Below, piece after piece: positions 7,100 through 18,344 of a DNA stretch of 64,000 nt (its first letter is position 1; the number at the start of each line of letters is the position of its first letter). The notes under the pieces were generated by a model. It made no database searches. It was not told where the DNA came from and saw only the letters and a list, made by a program, of their open reading frames with translations. Where the stretch lies: positions 1 to 64,000 of the forward strand of contig NZ_LDJI01000027.1 of the NCBI RefSeq assembly GCF_001431415.1, read 5' to 3'. Source of the DNA: Stenotrophomonas humi (lineage in GTDB: Bacteria; Pseudomonadota; Gammaproteobacteria; Xanthomonadales; Xanthomonadaceae). Both the position numbers and the translations under genes were made by a program.

Positions 7100-8449
7100 A
7101 TGCGTGTAGCGATTTTCGGTACAGGCTATGTGGGACTCGTCACCGGGACCTGCCTGGCCGAAGTCGGTCACGATGTGGTCTGCGTGGATATCGACCAGGC
7201 CAAGGTCGATGGCCTTGGGCGCGGGATCATTCCGATCTACGAGCCCGGGCTCGAGCCGATGGTGAAGGCCAACCACGCCGCAGGGCGCCTGGCCTTCACC
7301 ACCGATGCCGCAGCCGGTATCGCGCATGGGCAGGTGGTTTTCATCGCCGTCGGTACGCCGCCGGATGAAGACGGCAGTGCCGACCTGCAATACGTGCTGG
7401 CGGTGGCCCGCACCATCGGCCGTCATCTGACGCAGCCGATGGTGGTGGTCAACAAGTCGACGGTGCCGGTGGGCACCGCCGACAAAGTCCGTGCTGCCAT
7501 TGCCGAAGCGCTGGCAGCGCGTGGCGAGGAAATCACTTTTGACGTGGTTTCCAATCCCGAATTTCTCAAGGAAGGCGATGCGGTGGCGGACTGCATGCGC
7601 CCGGATCGCATCGTCATTGGTGCGTCGAATCCGGAGGCAGTGGCGGTGCTGCGCCGTTTGTATGCGCCGTTCAACCGCAACCGCGACCGCGTGGTGGAGA
7701 TGGACGTGCGCTCGGCCGAGCTGACCAAGTACGCGGCCAACGCGATGCTGGCCACCAAGATCAGCTTCATGAACGAAATCGCCAACATCGCCGAGCGCGT
7801 GGGGGCTGATATCGAACAGGTGCGGCAGGGTATCGGCTCGGACCCGCGTATTGGCTGGCACTTCATCTATCCCGGCGCCGGTTATGGCGGTTCCTGCTTC
7901 CCCAAGGATGTGCAGGCACTGGCCCGCACCGCTTCGCAGTATGGCCATCAGCCGCATCTGCTGGATGCGGTGGAGGCGGTCAACAACGCGCAGAAGGGGC
8001 ATCTGTTCGCACTGATCCAGCGCCACTACGACCGGGGCGAGGACGAAGGTGTGCGCGGCAAGACGTTCGCGGTGTGGGGTCTGGCATTCAAGCCCAACAC
8101 TGATGACATGCGTGCTGCACCGAGCCGTCGGTTGCTGGAACAGCTCTGGGAAGGTGGCGCCATCGCGCGCGTATACGACCCGGAAGCGATGAATGAGGCG
8201 CGCCGCATTTTCGGCGAGCGCGAGGATCTGGTGTTCTGCGATTCGGCTTATGAAGCGCTGGATGGCGCCGATGCGCTGGTCGTGGTCACCGAATGGAAAC
8301 AATTCCGCAGCCCGGACTTTGAGCGACTGCGCAAAGCCCTGGGCGACGCGGTCGTCTTTGATGGCCGCAACATCTACGAGCCGCAGGAAATCGAGGCGGC
8401 TGGTCTGGCTTACTACGGCATTGGCCGGGGGCGTTCCCTGCATGCATGA
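7100..8449 (+). CDS. ugd: UDP-glucose 6-dehydrogenase
   Basis: Enzyme of 449 aa oxidising UDP-glucose to UDP-glucuronate with two NAD+, for exopolysaccharide or lipopolysaccharide sugars. The N-terminal Rossmann motif [15 protein letters not shown] is at residues 7-21, the central domain has [11 protein letters not shown] (about 153), the catalytic Cys lies in [10 protein letters not shown] (about residue 265), and the C-terminal domain ends near 449. Length is typical. The gene overlaps slyX by 8 bases, so the two are translationally coupled, although their functions are not known to be related. Confidence 0.95.
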   Translation: MRVAIFGTGYVGLVTGTCLAEVGHDVVCVDIDQAKVDGLGRGIIPIYEPGLEPMVKANHAAGRLAFTTDAAAGIAHGQVVFIAVGTPPDEDGSADLQYVLAVARTIGRHLTQPMVVVNKSTVPVGTADKVRAAIAEALAARGEEITFDVVSNPEFLKEGDAVADCMRPDRIVIGASNPEAVAVLRRLYAPFNRNRDRVVEMDVRSAELTKYAANAMLATKISFMNEIANIAERVGADIEQVRQGIGSDPRIGWHFIYPGAGYGGSCFPKDVQALARTASQYGHQPHLLDAVEAVNNAQKGHLFALIQRHYDRGEDEGVRGKTFAVWGLAFKPNTDDMRAAPSRRLLEQLWEGGAIARVYDPEAMNEARRIFGEREDLVFCDSAYEALDGADALVVVTEWKQFRSPDFERLRKALGDAVVFDGRNIYEPQEIEAAGLAYYGIGRGRSLHA

Positions 8450-8684
8450 ATCAATTTCGAGTCAACGCGAACAGGCGCTGGAAGCGCGCCTGGTCGAGTT
8501 GGAAATGCGCGTTTCCTTCCAGGAACAAGCGCTGGCTGAACTGAGCGAGGCCTTGGCCGAAGCTCGCATGGAAGGTGCGCGCAACAGCAATGTGCTGCGC
8601 CATCTGCTGGATGATCTGGGTAAGGTGCGCACGGCGTTGTACGCCGCTGATCCAACCACCGAACCGCCACCCCCGCACTACTGA
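8442..8684 (+). CDS. slyX: SlyX-family protein
   Basis: Small protein of 80 aa. Residues 8-55 form a charged coiled coil ([23 protein letters not shown]), and it ends in the PPPPHY tail diagnostic of SlyX. The biochemical role of SlyX is unknown. The start at 8442 lies inside the end of ugd (overlap 8 bases); a second ATG at 8446 is out of frame. DUF2058 follows 19 bases later. Confidence 0.9.
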   Translation: MHESISSQREQALEARLVELEMRVSFQEQALAELSEALAEARMEGARNSNVLRHLLDDLGKVRTALYAADPTTEPPPPHY

Positions 8685-8703
8685 TACAGAAGCACTGCAC
8701 GCC

Positions 8704-9375
8704 ATGAGTGACACTCTCCGTGACCAGCTCCTCGGGCTGGGTTTCAAAACCTTGCCGAAGCCGGAGCGCAAGCCCGACGCCCGTCGTGATGGCCGCCCGC
8801 AGGGCAAGCCAGGTTCCGCTGCAGCCAAACACAGCCCAGCTGGAAAGCCGGGGCAGGGCAAGCCGCATGCCGGACGCCCGCAGCAGGGCAAGCCGCAACC
8901 AGGCCGGCCATCGCAACCCAACCAGGGTCCGCGCAAGCCGCGCTCCCAGGAAGACATCGACCTGGCCAAGGCATACGCCATCCGCGCCCAGCGCGAGAAG
9001 GACGAGCGCCTGGAAGCGGAGCGACTGAAGCAGGAAGAAGCACGCCTGCGTCGCGAAGCCCGCGTCAAGGTGGACGAGCTGATCAAGGACAAGGGGTTGA
9101 ACGATCCCAATGCCGACATCGCACGTCACTTCGAGTACGGCGGCAAGATCAAGCGCATCTATGTCAACGCTGAGCAGCTCAAGGGGCTCAACGCTGGTGA
9201 GTTGGGCGTGCTGCAGCAGAACGGCCGCTACCTGCTGGTCACCGCTGCGGTGTTGGCCGAAGCAGAAGCTTTGTTCGCCCCGAGCGTCGCCTTGAAGGTG
9301 GACCCGAATGCGCCGGTCGCCGACGATCCGTATGCCGATCCGCAGTTCCAGGTGCCGGACGATCTGGTCTGGTGA
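8704..9375 (+). CDS. DUF2058 (YaiL-like) nucleoprotein/polysome-associated protein
   Basis: Protein of 223 aa. It opens with MSDTLRDQLLGLGF, as in the YaiL/DUF2058 family. Residues about 20-85 are a low-complexity basic linker of Gly-Lys-Pro-Gln repeats (GKPGQGKP, GRPQQGKPQPGRP), then a charged helix (about 88-125) and the conserved C-terminal domain (FEYGGKIKRIYVN, NGRYLLV). E. coli YaiL is a minor ribosome-associated protein of unknown function. The basic linker would suit binding to RNA, which is inference. The start at 8704 excludes a 43-residue extension that is a shadow of slyX. A strong terminator follows. Confidence 0.86.
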   Translation: MSDTLRDQLLGLGFKTLPKPERKPDARRDGRPQGKPGSAAAKHSPAGKPGQGKPHAGRPQQGKPQPGRPSQPNQGPRKPRSQEDIDLAKAYAIRAQREKDERLEAERLKQEEARLRREARVKVDELIKDKGLNDPNADIARHFEYGGKIKRIYVNAEQLKGLNAGELGVLQQNGRYLLVTAAVLAEAEALFAPSVALKVDPNAPVADDPYADPQFQVPDDLVW

Positions 9376-9404
9376 GCGCGCAACGCCACTGAATCGGATG
9401 GACG

Positions 9405-9439
9405 AAAAAACGACAGGCCTTGCGGCCTGTCGTTTTTTT
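9405..9439. terminator. Bidirectional intrinsic terminator
   Basis: Perfect 9-bp stem CGACAGGCC (9411-9419) and GGCCTGTCG (9424-9432) with loop TTGC, an A-run at 9405-9410 and a T-run at 9433-9439. It serves the DUF2058 gene on the plus strand and the MFS gene ending at 9438 on the minus strand. Confidence 0.93.
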
Positions 9440-10619
9440 ATTGGCTGCGGGCCTGTCGTGACGGTGGCAGCCAATACCAGGCGATCAACGAACCGGCCAG
9501 GGCAAAGAAGCCGCCAACGATGAAGGCCACCTTGCCGTCGCCGAACCGCCACAGCTGGCCGGCGATCAATGCGCCCAGCACACCGCCCAGGCCGGACGAA
9601 AAGCCATAGAACAGGCCTTGGCCATGGCCGTTGAGGTTGCCGGGGAAGTAGCGTGCCAGCAGTTGCATGGCGGAGGCGAAGAAGGCCGCAAAGCCGAGGC
9701 AGTGGGTGGTCTGCGCGACCAGCATCACCGGCAGGTTTTCCGGCCACATCGCAGTGACCCACCAGCGCAGCGCGGCACTGGCCATGGAGATGATCAGCAG
9801 CCAGCTGGCATCCCAGCGGCGGAAGAAACGGGCGATGAAGAAGAACACCGCGACCTCGAAGATCACGCCCACCGTCCACATCAGGCCGAGCAACGAGGTG
9901 CTGTAGCCGTGCTGGTCCATGTACAGCGAGAAGAACGTGTAATACGGGCCGAACGACAGCTGCTCAAGGAATGCGGCGATGAAGAATGCGATCACCGGCT
10001 TCCGCCGCACGATGGCCCAGAAGCCGTCGGTGTGGTGACTATGCGTGCCGATGTTGCGCGCATAGCGGTTGAAGAACGCCGAACCGGCCAGCAGCACGAA
10101 CAGTGGCAACATCATCCACGGCAGCGTGCCGGCGCCATGGTGCTCGATCAGCCAGCCGAACAGCGTCACCACCAGAATGAAGCCCAGCGAGCCCCACACG
10201 CGGATCATGCCGTAGCGATGGCTGTCGCTGCCCAGGTGAGTAAGGGTGATGGACTCGAACTGTGGCATCACCGCGTTGTAGAAGAAGCAGAACGCGATCA
10301 TCACCACGTACAGCGTCCACTGCGGCGCCGGTACCAGGAAGCCGGCGAAGCTGATGATGGTCAGCACGCAGCCGATGCGCAGCCAGCGGATCGGCTTGGG
10401 CGATACCGCCGCAAGCGATGTCCAGGTGCTGGGTGCGACAACGCGGGTGGCGTACCACAGGCTCATCATCACGCTGATGGCGGTCACGGTCATGCCGCGC
10501 GACTGCAGGTACAGGCTCCAGTACGGCGTGAACGCCCCCAGTGCGGCGTAATAGAAAAAATAGAAGCTGGACAGCCGTGCGCTGGGCACGACGGCTGGCT
10601 GCGGGTTGGAGGTGCTCAT
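9438..10619 (-). CDS. MFS transporter (MFS_1-like, HcaT/LacY-related)
   Basis: Twelve-helix inner-membrane transporter of 393 aa. Helix 1 opens RLSSFYFFYYAALGAFTPYWSLY, written in parts RLSSFYFFYYAA and GAFTPYWSLY, a signature of the MFS_1-like family that includes the phenylpropionate permease HcaT and nucleoside or sugar permeases. The VWGSLGFILVV segment (helix 5) and a central cytoplasmic loop (ARNIGTHSHHTDGFW) split the two halves. The substrate cannot be read from sequence. It starts 4 bases after the end of the papain-like gene upstream, so the two are probably cotranscribed. Confidence 0.85.
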   Translation of the reverse strand: MSTSNPQPAVVPSARLSSFYFFYYAALGAFTPYWSLYLQSRGMTVTAISVMMSLWYATRVVAPSTWTSLAAVSPKPIRWLRIGCVLTIISFAGFLVPAPQWTLYVVMIAFCFFYNAVMPQFESITLTHLGSDSHRYGMIRVWGSLGFILVVTLFGWLIEHHGAGTLPWMMLPLFVLLAGSAFFNRYARNIGTHSHHTDGFWAIVRRKPVIAFFIAAFLEQLSFGPYYTFFSLYMDQHGYSTSLLGLMWTVGVIFEVAVFFFIARFFRRWDASWLLIISMASAALRWWVTAMWPENLPVMLVAQTTHCLGFAAFFASAMQLLARYFPGNLNGHGQGLFYGFSSGLGGVLGALIAGQLWRFGDGKVAFIVGGFFALAGSLIAWYWLPPSRQARSQ

Positions 10620-10623
10620 GGGA

Positions 10624-11307
10624 TCAGAAAAAATCTTCGACCGGAGTGGTCAGCAGTTCGACGGTGCTGTGCTTGAGCCGGCGCAGGCTGGAGATGCCGA
10701 GGTCGCGGACGATGGAATGGTGTTGGTGCGGCAGGGCCGAATCGTACAGGTCGTGGGGTGCGACGTTCTTGCCGTGCACGCCCGGCATCAACTCGATACC
10801 GGCCGCGCTGTAGCAGTGCTGCACCATCGCCGAGCAGTACAGCGCACCTTCCTTGGACAGCAGGTTGCCGCGGCGGCGCAGGCGGGTGCTGTGCATCGCG
10901 AACAGGGTGCCGACCAGTTCGCTCAGCGAGTAGCTGGACAAGCCGGCCAGCAGATCCAGCGCGGCGATCTGCACCTTGCGGGTCTGCTCGGCATCCAGTC
11001 CGAAATCGAGAATGGCCAGGTTGGGGAAGGCCTCATCGTCGAAGTAGCGGTCGGCGCGGTTCTCCTGTGCGCCAAGACGCAGTTGGCGGTTGCGCAGGTC
11101 CAGGTCCGATTCCAGCACCCACCAATGACCATCCAGGCGTTGTTCGTTGAACAGGAACGCATGCGACCACAGGCTGCGATGGCCGTCGTCGGTCAATGGC
11201 GCCTGCGCCTTGCGGATGGCCTTGCCGATCCAGTCCGAGGTACCGCACAGGCCGATGCAGCCCGGGGCGGCGTATTTGCGGATGAGTTCGGCGTTGCGGC
11301 TTTCCAT
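10624..11307 (-). CDS. YiiX/NlpC-P60-like (permuted papain fold) protein
   Basis: Protein of 227 aa without a signal peptide. Near residue 50 it has SLWSHAFLF with a candidate catalytic His, and near residue 165 KEGALYCSAMVQHCY with a candidate Cys. That order (His first, Cys later) is the circularly permuted NlpC/P60 arrangement of YiiX/YebB-type enzymes, which act as amidases or lipid acyltransferases. The match is by motif only, so function is uncertain. The start at 11307 excludes 40 residues of low-quality extension. It is 43 bases downstream of metH and directly upstream of the MFS gene; whether it belongs to the metH transcript is unclear. Confidence 0.68.
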   Translation of the reverse strand: MESRNAELIRKYAAPGCIGLCGTSDWIGKAIRKAQAPLTDDGHRSLWSHAFLFNEQRLDGHWWVLESDLDLRNRQLRLGAQENRADRYFDDEAFPNLAILDFGLDAEQTRKVQIAALDLLAGLSSYSLSELVGTLFAMHSTRLRRRGNLLSKEGALYCSAMVQHCYSAAGIELMPGVHGKNVAPHDLYDSALPHQHHSIVRDLGISSLRRLKHSTVELLTTPVEDFF

Positions 11308-11350
11308 GGCAGGTCGCGATACGAAGGAAGGGGGCGGAGCGAGCGGGGGC

Positions 11351-14187
<2,837 letters not shown>

Positions 14188-14188
<1 letters not shown>

Positions 14189-14790
14189 CACCAGACCTTG
14201 AACACCTGACCATTGGCGATGCCGTCGATGCTGCGCTGGTAAGCCAGCGCGGCGCGTGCAGCAGTCACCGCTTCAAAGCCAGGGAAGAAACCGGCATAAC
14301 TGTCCCAGGCTTCCAGCAGCACGCTGGGGCTTACCGCATTGATGCGCAGGCCGCGCGGCAGCTCCAGTGCGGCAGCGCGGACAAAACCTTCGATGGCGGC
14401 ATTCACCGCCGTGGCATTGGCGCCCTGCGCGATGGGTTGCTCGGTGAGGATGCCGGTGGTCAAGGTGATGGAGCCACCCTCATTGAGATGATGCTGGCCC
14501 AGCAGTGCCAGGCGCACCTGGCCGAGCAGTTTGTCCTGCAGGCCGATGTCGAACTGCGCGGCCGTCATCTCGCCCAGCGGCCCGAAATGCACGGCGCCGG
14601 TAGTGGCAACAATCGCATCCACTTTGCCGACGGACTGCAACAACGCGGTCACGCTGTCGTCGCTGCCCAGGTCCACCGGATGTGCCGGGTCCGAGCGCGA
14701 TGCGGTGATCACGTCATGCTGCTGCCGAAGGTGTGTGGCAACGGCCGAGCCCAGGGTGCCACCGGCACCCACCAGCAGAATCTTCTTCAT
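14188..14790 (-). CDS. Short-chain dehydrogenase/reductase between the metH halves
   Basis: SDR-fold protein of 200 aa. The Rossmann motif [12 protein letters not shown] is at residues 6-17, a DLGSDDS acidic turn is near 43, and [10 protein letters not shown] replaces the usual NNAG near 65. The active-site Ser may be in SITLTTGI (about 108), but the canonical YxxxK is replaced by [11 protein letters not shown], so the Tyr is missing; this is the atypical SDR subgroup of short reductases. The C-terminus is [13 protein letters not shown]. The start at 14790 has a clear N-terminus; a longer frame overlaps metH. It sits 11 bases after the homocysteine-methyltransferase gene and overlaps the second metH gene. 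Substrate unknown. Confidence 0.86.
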
Positions 14791-14801
14791 GACGTACTCC
14801 T

Positions 14802-15881
14802 TCAGGCGGCGTTGGCGGTGGGCAGCGGCAGGGCGCGCGGCGGCAGTCCGGCGACCGCGTCGGCGATGGCACGGATATGGTCCGGCGAGGTGCCGCAGCA
14901 ACCACCGACCAGGTTGAGCAGGCCGGACTGGGCGAACTCCTTGAGCGTGGCGGCCATTTCCTCGGGTGTTTCGTCGTACTCGCCGAAGGCGTTGGGCAGG
15001 CCGGCGTTGGGATGCGCGCTGACGTAGCCGCTGGACACCTGCGACAGGGTTTCCACGTGCGGACGCATGTCGGTGGCGCCCAGCGCGCAGTTGAAGCCGA
15101 TCGACAGCGGCTGGCTGTGCGAGACCGAGGCGTAGAAGGCTTCGGCGGTCTGCCCGGACAGCGTACGGCCGGAGGCGTCGGTGATGGTGCCGGAGATCAT
15201 CACCGGCAGGCGCCCGCCACGCGCGTCGAATACTTCCTCGATGGCGAACAGTGCGGCCTTGGCATTGAGCGTGTCGAAGATGGTCTCGACCATCAGCGTG
15301 TCGGCGCCGCCGTCGATCAGGCCTTCAATGGCTTCGCGATAGGTGCCGCGCAGTTCATCGAAGCTGGTGTTGCGGAAGCCAGGGTCATTGACGTCCGGGC
15401 TGATCGACGCAGTGCGACTGGTCGGGCCGAGCACGCCGATCACGAAGCGTGGCTTGTCCGGTGTCTTGGCTTCGATCGCATCGCAGCACTGGCGCGCCAC
15501 CTGCGCACCGGCCTTGTTGAGTTCGTAGACCAGGTGTTCGAGGTGGTAATCGGCCTGGCTCACCGACGTGGCGTTGAAGGTGTTGGTTTCCAGCAGGTCC
15601 GCACCAGCTTCGAGATAAGCGGTATGGATGCCTGCAATCACCTCCGGACGGCTCAGCAGCAACAGATCGTTGTTGCCCTTGAGGTCGTGCTCGCAGCCGG
15701 CGCCGTGCACATGCTGGCTGTCGAAACCGCCCGCGAAGCGCTCACCACGGTAATCGCCTTCTTCCAGACGATGACGCTGGATCATGGTGCCCATGGCGCC
15801 ATCGATGATCAGGATGCGGTGTTCAAGCGCGCTGAGCAGCTTTGCGACGCGTTCGGGATGGAGCCAGGGCAGGGCTTGCAT
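14802..15881 (-). CDS. metH: Methionine synthase, homocysteine-binding half
   Basis: Homocysteine S-methyltransferase module of 359 aa, corresponding to the first 350 residues of E. coli MetH. It holds the zinc that activates homocysteine: Cys in GFNCALG (near 260) and the Cys pair in [10 protein letters not shown] (near 325). It starts [11 protein letters not shown] (about 25). It must work with the product of 11351-14188 in trans. Length fits a stand-alone module. It follows the ArsR-methyltransferase regulator by 22 bases and precedes the SDR by 11 bases, so all four genes form one operon. Confidence 0.95.
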   Translation of the reverse strand: MQALPWLHPERVAKLLSALEHRILIIDGAMGTMIQRHRLEEGDYRGERFAGGFDSQHVHGAGCEHDLKGNNDLLLLSRPEVIAGIHTAYLEAGADLLETNTFNATSVSQADYHLEHLVYELNKAGAQVARQCCDAIEAKTPDKPRFVIGVLGPTSRTASISPDVNDPGFRNTSFDELRGTYREAIEGLIDGGADTLMVETIFDTLNAKAALFAIEEVFDARGGRLPVMISGTITDASGRTLSGQTAEAFYASVSHSQPLSIGFNCALGATDMRPHVETLSQVSSGYVSAHPNAGLPNAFGEYDETPEEMAATLKEFAQSGLLNLVGGCCGTSPDHIRAIADAVAGLPPRALPLPTANAA

Positions 15882-15903
15882 GAGGCGGGCCGGTTCTCTT
15901 GAA

Positions 15904-16833
15904 TCAGGGGCGATGGGCGATCAGCGAGATAACTTCAAAATGGGGAGGGCGCTTCTCGCGGGTCACGGTTTCCAGGCTGGAGACTTCCAGCCCGGCCTTC
16001 TCCACGAACTTGCGCAGTTCCTTGCCGGTGAAGCCAAGGTTGACGTGGCCGTAAGCCTCCACCGCCGCCTTGTGTTCGTGACGAGCCAAGCTGCACAACA
16101 TCAGCCGGCCGCCGGGGCGCACCACGCGTGCGCACTCGGCAACAGCCTTGGCCGGGTGGCTGGCGTAGGTCAGCGCATGCATCAGCACGACCAGGTCGAA
16201 GCTGCCGTCGTCGAAGGGCAGCTTGTGCATGTCGCCTTCGCGGACTTCCACGTTGGGCAGCTTGCGCAGGCGCTCGCTGGCGGCAGCCACGACACGGGCG
16301 CTGGTGTCGATGCAGACATAGCGTTGCGCATGCGGCGCCAGCAGTTCGGCCAGTACACCGTCGCCGGAGGCAATGTCGAGCACGTCGCCGGTTTCCAGCA
16401 GCGGCAATGCGCTGCGTGCCAGCGCTTCCCAGGTACGGCCGGGGGAATAGTGGCGTTCCATGTCGCCGGCCACGCTGTCGGCCCAGTTCTGGTCGGCGGC
16501 ACGCATGGCCAGCACCGAAGGCACTCGTTCGGCGTCCTGGCGCAGCAGCGGATCGTCGCTGCCGGAGCTCAGTGCATGCCACAATGCGCGTTGCGCGGGG
16601 TCCAGCGCGGCTTCGTCGAAGCGGTAATAGGCCGAGACGCCTGCGCGGCGGTCGCGCACCAGGCCGGCTTCCTTCAGTCGGGCCAGGTGGGTGGATACGC
16701 GTGGCTGCGCCAGCGTGGTGATGGCCGAAAGCTCGGCCACGGTGAGTTCTTCCTGTTCCAGCAGCGTCAGCAGGCGTACCCGCGTCGCATCGGCGAACAC
16801 TTTCAGACGGGTTGACCAGTCTTCCAGATCCAT
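15904..16833 (-). CDS. ArsR-family regulator fused to a SAM methyltransferase domain
   Basis: Fusion protein of 309 aa. Residues about 5-85 form an ArsR winged helix ([37 protein letters not shown]) without the Cys metal site of metal sensors. Residues about 120-300 form a class I methyltransferase (VLDIASGDG near 150, EGDMHKLPF near 195, the [11 protein letters not shown] segment). Members of this class near methionine genes (SahR-type) are thought to sense SAM or S-adenosylhomocysteine through that domain. It heads the metH operon and a 28-bp palindrome abuts its start codon, suggesting autoregulation and control of both metH genes. Whether the methyltransferase domain is catalytic is unknown. 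Confidence 0.85.
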   Translation of the reverse strand: MDLEDWSTRLKVFADATRVRLLTLLEQEELTVAELSAITTLAQPRVSTHLARLKEAGLVRDRRAGVSAYYRFDEAALDPAQRALWHALSSGSDDPLLRQDAERVPSVLAMRAADQNWADSVAGDMERHYSPGRTWEALARSALPLLETGDVLDIASGDGVLAELLAPHAQRYVCIDTSARVVAAASERLRKLPNVEVREGDMHKLPFDDGSFDLVVLMHALTYASHPAKAVAECARVVRPGGRLMLCSLARHEHKAAVEAYGHVNLGFTGKELRKFVEKAGLEVSSLETVTREKRPPHFEVISLIAHRP

Positions 16834-16835
16834 AA

Positions 16836-16863
16836 ATATCTACCTATCGCGATATAGAGATAT
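16836..16863. promoter_or_regulatory. 28-bp palindrome, probable operator of the ArsR-methyltransferase regulator
   Basis: ATATCT (16836-16841) and AGATAT (16858-16863) flank a perfect 10-bp core TATCGCGATA (16845-16854), each separated by 3 bases. It starts 3 bases before the regulator's ATG and covers its AGGT ribosome-binding site and the probable -10 box, so binding would block both promoter and translation start. The divergent acyl-CoA dehydrogenase gene starts 97 bases away. Confidence 0.78.
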
Positions 16864-16890
16864 TGTCCCCGTGCCGCCACGCCGGGTCAA
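16860..16890 (-). promoter_or_regulatory. Probable promoter of the metH operon
   Basis: Minus strand TTGACC (16890-16885) and CAATAT (16865-16860) spaced 19 bases (ACAATA at 18 is an alternative). The -10 overlaps the right arm of the palindrome at 16836-16863. The spacing is longer than ideal, as in many repressible promoters. Confidence 0.5.
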
Positions 16891-16959
16891 GGCAAGTCAT
16901 AGGCTGAACCGGGCTGCGATGGTTACAATCGCAACTTGATTAACCCTGGGAGGGGTGCT

Positions 16960-18108
16960 GTGGATTTCAGTTTTTCCGACGAGCAGCTGATGCTGCAGGA
17001 CGTCGCCCGCCGTATTGCCAAGGAAAAGATCGCCACCAGCGCCGAGCACTTCGATGCCACGGGCGAGTACCCGTTGGAGAACATCCAGTTGCTGGGCGAA
17101 AACGGCCTGATGGCCATTGAAGTGCCGGAGCAGTACGGCGGTTCCGGCATGGACCCGATTTCCAGTGTGCTGGCGATCATCGAGGTCTCGGCAGCTGACG
17201 CGGCGCATGCAACCATCATGTCGGTCAACAACTCGCTGTTCTGCAATGCGGTGCTGGCCTATGGCAGTGAGGCGCAGAAGCAGACTTACGTTCGTGCGAT
17301 TGCCGAAGGCAGCGAGATTGGCGCCTTTGCGCTGACCGAGTCGCAGTCCGGTTCCGACGCCACTGCAATGCGCTGCCGCGCGGTGAAGCAGGATGACGGT
17401 TCGTATGTGATCAATGGCCAGAAAAGCTGGATCACCTCCGGCCCGGTAGCGCGCTACGTGGTGTTGTTCGCGATGACCGACCCGACCAAGGGTTCGCGCG
17501 GCATCACTGCTTTCATGATCGATGCCAACAGGCCCGGCTACGGCCGTGGCAAGACCGAGCCCAAGCTCGGCGTGCGTGCTTCGGCCACCTGCGAGATCGA
17601 ATTCCAGGATTACGTGGCGCGCGCCGAAGATGTGATCGGCAAGGAAGGCGAGGGTTTCAAGATCGCCATGAGCCTGCTGGATTCCGGCCGTATCGGCATT
17701 GCGTCGCAGGCGGTGGGCATTGCCCGCGCCGCGTATGAAGCGTCGGTGGCTTACGTGAAGGAACGCAAGTCGTTCGGTGCGCCGATCGGTACGTTCCAGA
17801 TGATCCAGGCCAAGGTCGCCGACATGAAGTGCAAGTTGGACGCGGCGATGCTGCTGACCCTGCGCGCGGCGTGGCTGAAATCACAAGGCAGGCGTTTCTC
17901 GACCGAAGCGGCGGTGGCCAAGTTGACCGCTTCCGAAGCGGCGATGTGGATCGCGCACCAGGCGGTGCAGATTCACGGCGGCATGGGCTATTCCAAGGAG
18001 ATGCCGCTGGAACGGTACTTCCGCGATGCCAAGATCACCGAGATCTACGAAGGTACTTCGGAGATCCAGCGCATGGTGATTGCGCGCAATGAGACCGGGT
18101 TGCGTTGA
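16960..18108 (+). CDS. Acyl-CoA dehydrogenase
   Basis: FAD enzyme of 382 aa catalysing alpha,beta-oxidation of acyl-CoA thioesters, passing electrons to ETF. Family motifs: FALTESQSGSDA (near 128) and KSWITSGPVARYVVLF (near 160) for FAD and substrate, and the C-terminal QIHGGMGYSKEMPLERYFRD with EGTSEIQ (near 366), where Glu is the expected catalytic base. The start is a GTG at 16960 behind GGGAGGGG (16948-16955); the upstream TTG at 16936 lacks a site. A TACAAT box at 16923-16928 is a likely -10. Chain-length specificity cannot be told. It ends at an intrinsic terminator. Confidence 0.93.
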   Translation: MDFSFSDEQLMLQDVARRIAKEKIATSAEHFDATGEYPLENIQLLGENGLMAIEVPEQYGGSGMDPISSVLAIIEVSAADAAHATIMSVNNSLFCNAVLAYGSEAQKQTYVRAIAEGSEIGAFALTESQSGSDATAMRCRAVKQDDGSYVINGQKSWITSGPVARYVVLFAMTDPTKGSRGITAFMIDANRPGYGRGKTEPKLGVRASATCEIEFQDYVARAEDVIGKEGEGFKIAMSLLDSGRIGIASQAVGIARAAYEASVAYVKERKSFGAPIGTFQMIQAKVADMKCKLDAAMLLTLRAAWLKSQGRRFSTEAAVAKLTASEAAMWIAHQAVQIHGGMGYSKEMPLERYFRDAKITEIYEGTSEIQRMVIARNETGLR

Positions 18109-18135
18109 GCTGAGTAGAGCGACGGGAATGCCAAG

Positions 18136-18171
18136 GATCCGATGCCGGGAAGCTGGCACCGGATCTTTTTT
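18136..18171 (+). terminator. Intrinsic terminator of the acyl-CoA dehydrogenase gene
   Basis: Stem GATCCGATGCC (18136-18146) and GGCACCGGATC (18155-18165), one mismatch, followed by six T at 18166-18171. Confidence 0.85.
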
Positions 18172-18216
18172 ATTCCCGCCACAGTGCATGAGGGGGGCGA
18201 TACGGGCTTGGGCTTT

Positions 18217-18240
18217 GCGACCAAGGCCGCTCCTGCACGG
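18217..18240 (+). repeat. Dispersed GCGACCAAGGCCGCTCC repeat, single copy
   Basis: GCGACCAAGGCCGCTCCTGC and four more bases. Close copies lie at 33911-33933 (minus) and 33992-34015 (plus). This resembles the REP-like units widespread in pseudomonads and Xanthomonads. Located between converging genes. Confidence 0.6.
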
Positions 18241-18268
18241 CTGTGACGGATTGTTGGGAAGCGCACAA

Positions 18269-18295
18269 AAAAGCCCCGGCATTGCCGGGGCTTTT
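18269..18295. terminator. Bidirectional intrinsic terminator
   Basis: Perfect stem AAAAGCCCCGGC (18269-18280) and GCCGGGGCTTTT (18284-18295) with a 3-base loop, preceded by more A. Serves the RND operon from the minus side and backs up the terminator at 18136. Confidence 0.9.
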
Positions 18296-18310
18296 CATTG
18301 CAGCGGAGCA

Positions 18311-18340
18311 ACAAGGACGGGCGGGGGCGCCCGTCCTTGT
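18311..18340 (-). terminator. Hairpin just past the RND pump gene
   Basis: Perfect 12-bp stem ACAAGGACGGGC (18311-18322) and GCCCGTCCTTGT (18329-18340), five bases past the stop of the pump gene. No T-run; it probably protects the mRNA end ahead of the true terminator at 18269-18295. Confidence 0.6.
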
Positions 18341-18344
18341 CAGG

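Noticed and set aside
6077..8443. A 788-residue minus-strand frame opposite the FKBP and ugd genes
   Set aside because: Low-complexity His/Arg-rich translation typical of GC-rich antisense; conflicts with two certain genes.
14191..14191. GTG 14191 as start of the second metH gene
   Set aside because: ATG at 14188 gives the usual TGATG coupling; the difference is one residue and cannot be settled from sequence.
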